From: DATAWZ01 sp036266975
Lineage (GTDB): Bacteria; Actinomycetota; Thermoleophilia; Solirubrobacterales; Solirubrobacteraceae
Direction: 5' to 3'
Length of the DNA stretch: 8,851 nt
NCBI GenBank assembly: GCA_036266975.1
Contig: DATAWZ010000030.1
Location: forward strand, 1 to 8,851
Below are positions 6,004-8,851 of the stretch, piece after piece. A program made the position numbers and the translations under genes. Under the pieces are notes generated by a model. That model was not told the DNA's origin. It saw only the letters and a program-made list of their open reading frames with translations, and made no database searches. How positions within the stretch are numbered: position 1 is the first letter of the stretch; each line of letters opens with the position of its first letter.

Positions 6004-7029
6004 TCAGTGCGCGAGGGCCCGCTGAACGGCGGGCAGCGCCGCCATGCGCCGGACCTGCTCATGCGTGAGCAGGGCCGGCGGGACGGCGAGCACCAGTCGC
6101 GCCAGGCGGTAGATGAAGACCGCGACGACCGCGCTGGCCAGCGGGACGCCCTCCCACATGAACGCGAGCGGCATCAGCGCCTCGGTCACGCCGACGCCGG
6201 TGAGTGGCATGCTGCGCGGGGTGCACGCATAGCCGGTGGCAAAGCCGAGGATCACGATCGCCGGCGCGGGGTGCACCCCGGTCATCAGCAGCGCCGCCCA
6301 CAGCGCGGCGATGTCGCTGGCCCAATGTGTGGCCATCCCGAGCCAGGCCTCGCGGTTGCGCACCGGGTGGCGCAGCTGGTGGCCGAGCTGGCACAGCGCG
6401 AGCAGCCCGCCCCGCACGGTGCTGGCGATCGGTCCCGCGCCGGTGGGCACGCGCCGTCCGAAGTAGCACCCGATCGCCACGGCCAGCGCGACGCCGACGG
6501 GCACGCCGACCGCCCAGGGCACGGTGACCTGCTGTTGGACCCGCTGCGAGTGCAGCAGGATCAGCGCGCAGATCCAGGCCGCGGGGGCGAGCGCGGCGTA
6601 CTCGAGCACGGCGAGGTTGAGCACGCCGACCCTGGCCGACTCGGGCTCGGCGCCGCCGTGGCGCAGCGCGCGGTGGTCCACCGAGTAGCCGCTGCGCAGG
6701 CAGGTCGCCGCCGCGCCGAAGGTGACGGCGTACAGCGAGGCGCGGCGCGTGAGCTTGGCCCCGCACAATGCGGCGGTGCGGTGGTGGGCCACCGTGTAGC
6801 CGAGGTAGGAGATCGCCCAGCCGGCGACGACGACGACCAGCCACCAGAGCTCCAGGTGCCCGAGCACGTGGTCGATCCGCGTCCAGCCCGACACCGAGGC
6901 CATGGCCAGCGAGACGCCGGCGGCGATCCCGACGGCGGCGAGGCACAGCAGCAGCGGCCGGGCCTCGAGCGCGTCGAGTACGCGCTGCCACGCCGCCTTG
7001 GTCCGACGGACCGTCTCCATCCTTCTCAT
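6004..7029 (-). CDS. UPF0104 / LPG-synthase-TM-like integral membrane protein
   Basis: The product is 341 aa from ATG 7029; an in-frame ATG at 7020 is an alternative. Neither has a clear ribosome binding site. A basic N-terminus is followed by about seven to eight hydrophobic spans, including about 26-46 and 59-80, segments in the middle around the LEYAALAPAAWICALILL stretch, and three near the C-terminus. The late motif PLTGVGVTEALMPLAFMWEG followed by a YRLARLVL segment matches the P-x-x-G-x-G-x-x-E signature of the flippase-like domain shared by MprF and UPF0104 proteins. The cytosolic lysyl-transferase domain of MprF is absent, so this is the membrane module alone. Such proteins are thought to move or handle lipids and lipid-linked sugars; the substrate here is unknown. 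The gene diverges from the P450. Confidence 0.8.
   Translation of the reverse strand: MRRMETVRRTKAAWQRVLDALEARPLLLCLAAVGIAAGVSLAMASVSGWTRIDHVLGHLELWWLVVVVAGWAISYLGYTVAHHRTAALCGAKLTRRASLYAVTFGAAATCLRSGYSVDHRALRHGGAEPESARVGVLNLAVLEYAALAPAAWICALILLHSQRVQQQVTVPWAVGVPVGVALAVAIGCYFGRRVPTGAGPIASTVRGGLLALCQLGHQLRHPVRNREAWLGMATHWASDIAALWAALLMTGVHPAPAIVILGFATGYACTPRSMPLTGVGVTEALMPLAFMWEGVPLASAVVAVFIYRLARLVLAVPPALLTHEQVRRMAALPAVQRALAH
6017..6034. terminator. Possible bidirectional terminator hairpin at the convergent gene ends
   Basis: GCCCGC (6017-6022) and GCGGGC (6029-6034) are perfect 6-bp arms around a 6-base loop. The hairpin lies 30 bp after the small secreted protein stop and inside the last codons of the membrane protein gene. 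There is no T-run, so termination activity is uncertain. Confidence 0.25.
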
Positions 7030-7103
7030 ATACAGGATTGAGTACCCGGGGTGACTTAAAGCCAGACGGGCGGGCGCTAGAGAACCAACACTCCTACGGA
7101 ATC

Positions 7104-7116
7104 TGATGTAACATCA
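7104..7116 (+). promoter_or_regulatory. 13-bp palindrome overlapping the likely P450 promoter
   Basis: TGATGT (7104-7109), A, ACATCA (7111-7116) is a perfect dyad around one base, ending 4 bp before the P450 ATG. TAACAT (7109-7114), inside the dyad, is a good -10 match; transcription would start at about the ATG itself, giving a leaderless mRNA. This agrees with the absence of any Shine-Dalgarno sequence before 7121. No convincing -35 is visible near 7086-7091. A dimeric repressor bound here would block the promoter. No regulator gene is in the window. Confidence 0.5.
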
Positions 7117-7120
7117 TTTC

Positions 7121-8563
7121 ATGTCATCATCCATGACGCTCCTCGCCCCTCCCGCGCCGGGGCTCGCCGACGAGGACGCCGGCGCCCTGATCGGACAGGC
7201 GCCGCCCTCCCCGGCCGGGCCGATCGACGCCGCCGAGGCGCTGCGCCTCCCCGCGCCCCCGCCGGTCCGCCTTCCCCGCATCGTGCAGGTCGTCTGGTTC
7301 GGCCAGCGCCAGTCCAGCTACGTCTTCCGGACCCGCGAGCGCCTCGGCGACACGTGGACCGCGAACGGCTACGTCCGCGGCCGTCCCGCGGTCACCTGCC
7401 ACCCCGACCACATTCGCTCGGTGTTCACCGCGCCGCCCGAGCAGGTGCCCACGCTCGCCGCCGAGTCCCCGCTGCGTCCGGTCCTCGGCCCCAAGTCGGT
7501 GCTCACCTCCAATGGGCCGCGCCACCTGCGCCAGCGCAAGCTGCTGCTGCCCCCCTTCCACGGCGACGCGATCGCCGCCTACGCGCGGATGATCTCCGAC
7601 GCCGCCGAGCGCGAGATCGCCCGCTGGCCGATCGGCAAGCCGATCGCGCTCGCCCCGCGCATGCAGGCGATCACCCTGGACGTGATCATGGCCGGCATCT
7701 TCGGCATCGAGGGCCGGCCGCGCCCGGGCACCCTCGAGTACGCGCTGCGTCTCTCGAGCCGCGAGCTGCTTCGCGGCTCGACCCTCCCCGGCGCCAAACT
7801 CGCCGAGCTGATGAACATCGGCCACGAGGAGCCGTTCGGGCTGACCTGGCTCGGCCTGCTCATCCCCGACCGCCTCGTGTTCGCGGTCATCCGCAAGCGC
7901 CGCCGCGCCGCCGACCTGGGCGAGCGCAACGACATCCTCTCGCTGCTGCTGCAGGCGCGCACCGAGGAGGGCGAGGCGCTCACCGACAAGGAGCTGCGCG
8001 ACGAGCTGATGACGCTCGTGCTCGCCGGCCACGAGACGACCGCCAACCAGCTCGCCTGGACCTGGGAGCGTCTGGTGCGCGCGCCCGACGCCCACGCCCG
8101 CCTGCGCGACGCGGTCCGGGACGAGGCCGAGGACGCGCCGGCGGTCATCGAGGCCACGATCCACGAGAGCATGCGCACGCGTCCGGTGATCCCGATCACC
8201 GGACGGCGGGTGACCGTGCCCTGGCGGCTCGGCGAGTACGCGGTCCCGGCCGGGACGCCGATCGCGCTGAGCATCCTGCTGCTGCACCACCGAGAGGACC
8301 TCTACCCGGACCCGTTCGCGTTCCGGCCCGAGCGCTTCCTTCACCGCAAGCCCGGGACCTACGAGTGGATTCCCTTCGGCGGCGGCACGCGGCGCTGCCT
8401 GGGCGCCGCGCTGGCGATGGCCGAGCAGCGCGTGGTCCTCGAGACGATGGTGCGCGAGCTCGACATCGAACAGGCCACCGCCAGGCCGGAGCGCCCGGTG
8501 CACCGCAACGTGACGATGATCCCCTCGCGCGGCGGGCGCGTGGTGATCGGCGCCCGGCGCTGA
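7121..8563 (+). CDS. Cytochrome P450, CYP135/CYP138-like
   Basis: The product is 480 aa and complete. P450 landmarks are all present: C-helix HxxxR (H135-R139) followed by KLLLPPF, I-helix AGHETT (302-307) with the acid-threonine pair for oxygen activation, ExxR (E349-R352), PERF (403-406) and the heme loop FGGGTRRCLG (419-428) with thiolate Cys426. The LLLPPFHG and MQAITLDVI segments are typical of the actinobacterial CYP135/CYP138 group; this assignment is from memory of the family. The enzyme would be a soluble monooxygenase needing a ferredoxin and reductase, none of which is encoded nearby. The substrate cannot be predicted. A Pro/Ala-rich extension of about 40 residues precedes the usual start of the domain and has no membrane anchor. 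A second Met at 7133 also lacks a ribosome binding site. The mRNA is probably leaderless and under the overlapping palindrome. Confidence 0.93.
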   Translation: MSSSMTLLAPPAPGLADEDAGALIGQAPPSPAGPIDAAEALRLPAPPPVRLPRIVQVVWFGQRQSSYVFRTRERLGDTWTANGYVRGRPAVTCHPDHIRSVFTAPPEQVPTLAAESPLRPVLGPKSVLTSNGPRHLRQRKLLLPPFHGDAIAAYARMISDAAEREIARWPIGKPIALAPRMQAITLDVIMAGIFGIEGRPRPGTLEYALRLSSRELLRGSTLPGAKLAELMNIGHEEPFGLTWLGLLIPDRLVFAVIRKRRRAADLGERNDILSLLLQARTEEGEALTDKELRDELMTLVLAGHETTANQLAWTWERLVRAPDAHARLRDAVRDEAEDAPAVIEATIHESMRTRPVIPITGRRVTVPWRLGEYAVPAGTPIALSILLLHHREDLYPDPFAFRPERFLHRKPGTYEWIPFGGGTRRCLGAALAMAEQRVVLETMVRELDIEQATARPERPVHRNVTMIPSRGGRVVIGARR

Positions 8564-8589
8564 GCCTCGCTCTGCTCCGCAGCCAGGCG

Positions 8590-8720
8590 CTAGTGGCACC
8601 TCCTGTAGATCCGCTCCCGCTTCGCGGCTGCAAATCTTCGCCTGGCGGGCTCCCTGCGTCCTGGCCATGCTCGATTTTCGCTCGCGAATCGACGACCGGA
8701 TTTACCGGAGGCACCACTAG
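8590..8720. mobile_element. MITE-like element, copy B (complete, with CTAG target duplication)
   Basis: The element spans 8594-8716 (123 bp). Its terminal inverted repeats match at 16 of 20 positions: the left end begins TGGCACCTCC and the right end, read inward on the minus strand, begins TGGTGCCTCC. It is flanked on both sides by CTAG (8590-8593 and 8717-8720), consistent with a 4-bp target duplication; some IS5-group elements duplicate YTAR-type targets of this size. Internal structure includes CCGC-TTC-GCGG (8617-8627) and a TCGATT/AATCGA hairpin (8671-8692), so a single strand could fold into a long stem with branches. No ORF of its own is evident. It lies 26 bp after the P450 stop, and all 106 bases shared with copy A are identical. 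Confidence 0.75.
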
Positions 8721-8741
8721 TGGGAAAATAACGTCCGAGCA

Positions 8742-8851
8742 CTACGCGGCCTGCTGCAGCGTGACGGTGTGCCCGAGGCGTTGGAGCTGGGCGACCAGGC
8801 GCCGGGTTTGGCGTTCGGGGTCGCGGCGGGCGTAGTACTCGCCGCCGAGGT
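8742..8851 (-). CDS. C-terminal tail of an IS transposase (5' part beyond the window)
   Basis: The last 35 codons are visible, ending at TAG (8742-8744). They read LGGEYYARRDPERQ, then TRRLVAQLQRLGHTVTLQQAA. The pattern YY-x-x-RDPxR, RRLVxQLxxLGHxVTL near the C-terminus is common in actinobacterial transposases, but I cannot settle the IS family from the tail alone. It is not the same family as the IS5 remnant at 286-509. Only 21 bp separate the stop from the CTAG at 8717-8720, so the IS end would lie in 8721-8741, beginning TGGGAAAATAACG, directly against the MITE-like element. The gene may be intact outside the window. Confidence 0.65.
   Translation of the reverse strand, partial: LGGEYYARRDPERQTRRLVAQLQRLGHTVTLQQAA

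Noticed and set aside
5983..6031. 11-bp direct repeat GCTGAACGGCG at 5983-5993 and 6021-6031
   Set aside because: It lies across two convergent gene ends, is short, and is built from common high-GC words; most likely chance.
6007..7041. A 344-codon plus-strand frame opposite the membrane protein gene
   Set aside because: The translation is rich in Arg, His, Asp and Gly with no domain, whereas the minus strand encodes clear membrane spans and the family signature.
7127..8668. A 513-codon minus-strand frame opposite the P450, and a 493-codon plus-strand frame overlapping it
   Set aside because: Both are frame shadows caused by high GC. The P450 frame carries every family motif, and the minus-strand frame runs through the MITE-like element.
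8590..8720. Integron attC site or retron-type RNA as an explanation for the structured repeat
   Set aside because: The ends lack the attC core sites (GTTRRRY/RYYYAAC), and no integrase or reverse transcriptase is visible. A flanking CTAG duplication and TIRs fit a transposable element better.

Overview
This window is very GC-rich DNA with strongly GC-biased third codon positions, several GTG starts and an actinobacterial-style cytochrome P450. An actinomycetote is the best guess, possibly the Thermoleophilia/Solirubrobacterales side. That placement is inferred from style and gene content; no marker gene is present. Gene density is ordinary and I see no tRNA, rRNA or CRISPR array.

Layout. Positions 1-509 are mobile-element debris: the 3' part of a short MITE-like repeat (1-140), a short gap, and an IS5-family transposase reduced to its two ends (286-509). 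Four genes then lie head to tail on the minus strand and read from 5293 down to 506. In transcription order they are a two-propeller NHL lipoprotein, an MGDG-synthase/UgtP-type glycosyltransferase, a NodB-type polysaccharide deacetylase and a two-domain VOC (glyoxalase-fold) protein. A 208-bp divergent intergenic region separates this group from a small secreted protein on the plus strand (5502-5987). That gene converges on an UPF0104/LPG-synthase-TM-like membrane protein on the minus strand (6004-7029). A divergent 91-bp spacer holding a 13-bp palindrome separates the membrane protein from a complete P450 on the plus strand (7121-8563). At the right end is a complete second copy of the MITE-like element (8594-8716), flanked by CTAG on both sides, followed by the C-terminal tail of a different transposase running off the window (8742-8851, minus).

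How the genes may work together. The four-gene minus-strand group looks like a cell-envelope operon. A glycosyltransferase of the diacylglycerol-glycosylating family next to a membrane-anchored NodB deacetylase suggests a sugar (perhaps GlcNAc) is added to a lipid or envelope acceptor and then N-deacetylated, with a surface beta-propeller lipoprotein made from the same transcript. This is inference from families and order. The P450 stands alone and appears to have its own palindrome-overlapped, probably leaderless promoter.

The most notable non-coding signal is the MITE-like element. The two copies are identical over all 106 shared positions apart from one 34-bp indel, and identity breaks down right at the inverted-repeat boundary. 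The left edge of the window falls inside one copy and the right edge inside a transposase gene, so the window may be a whole contig broken at repeats.
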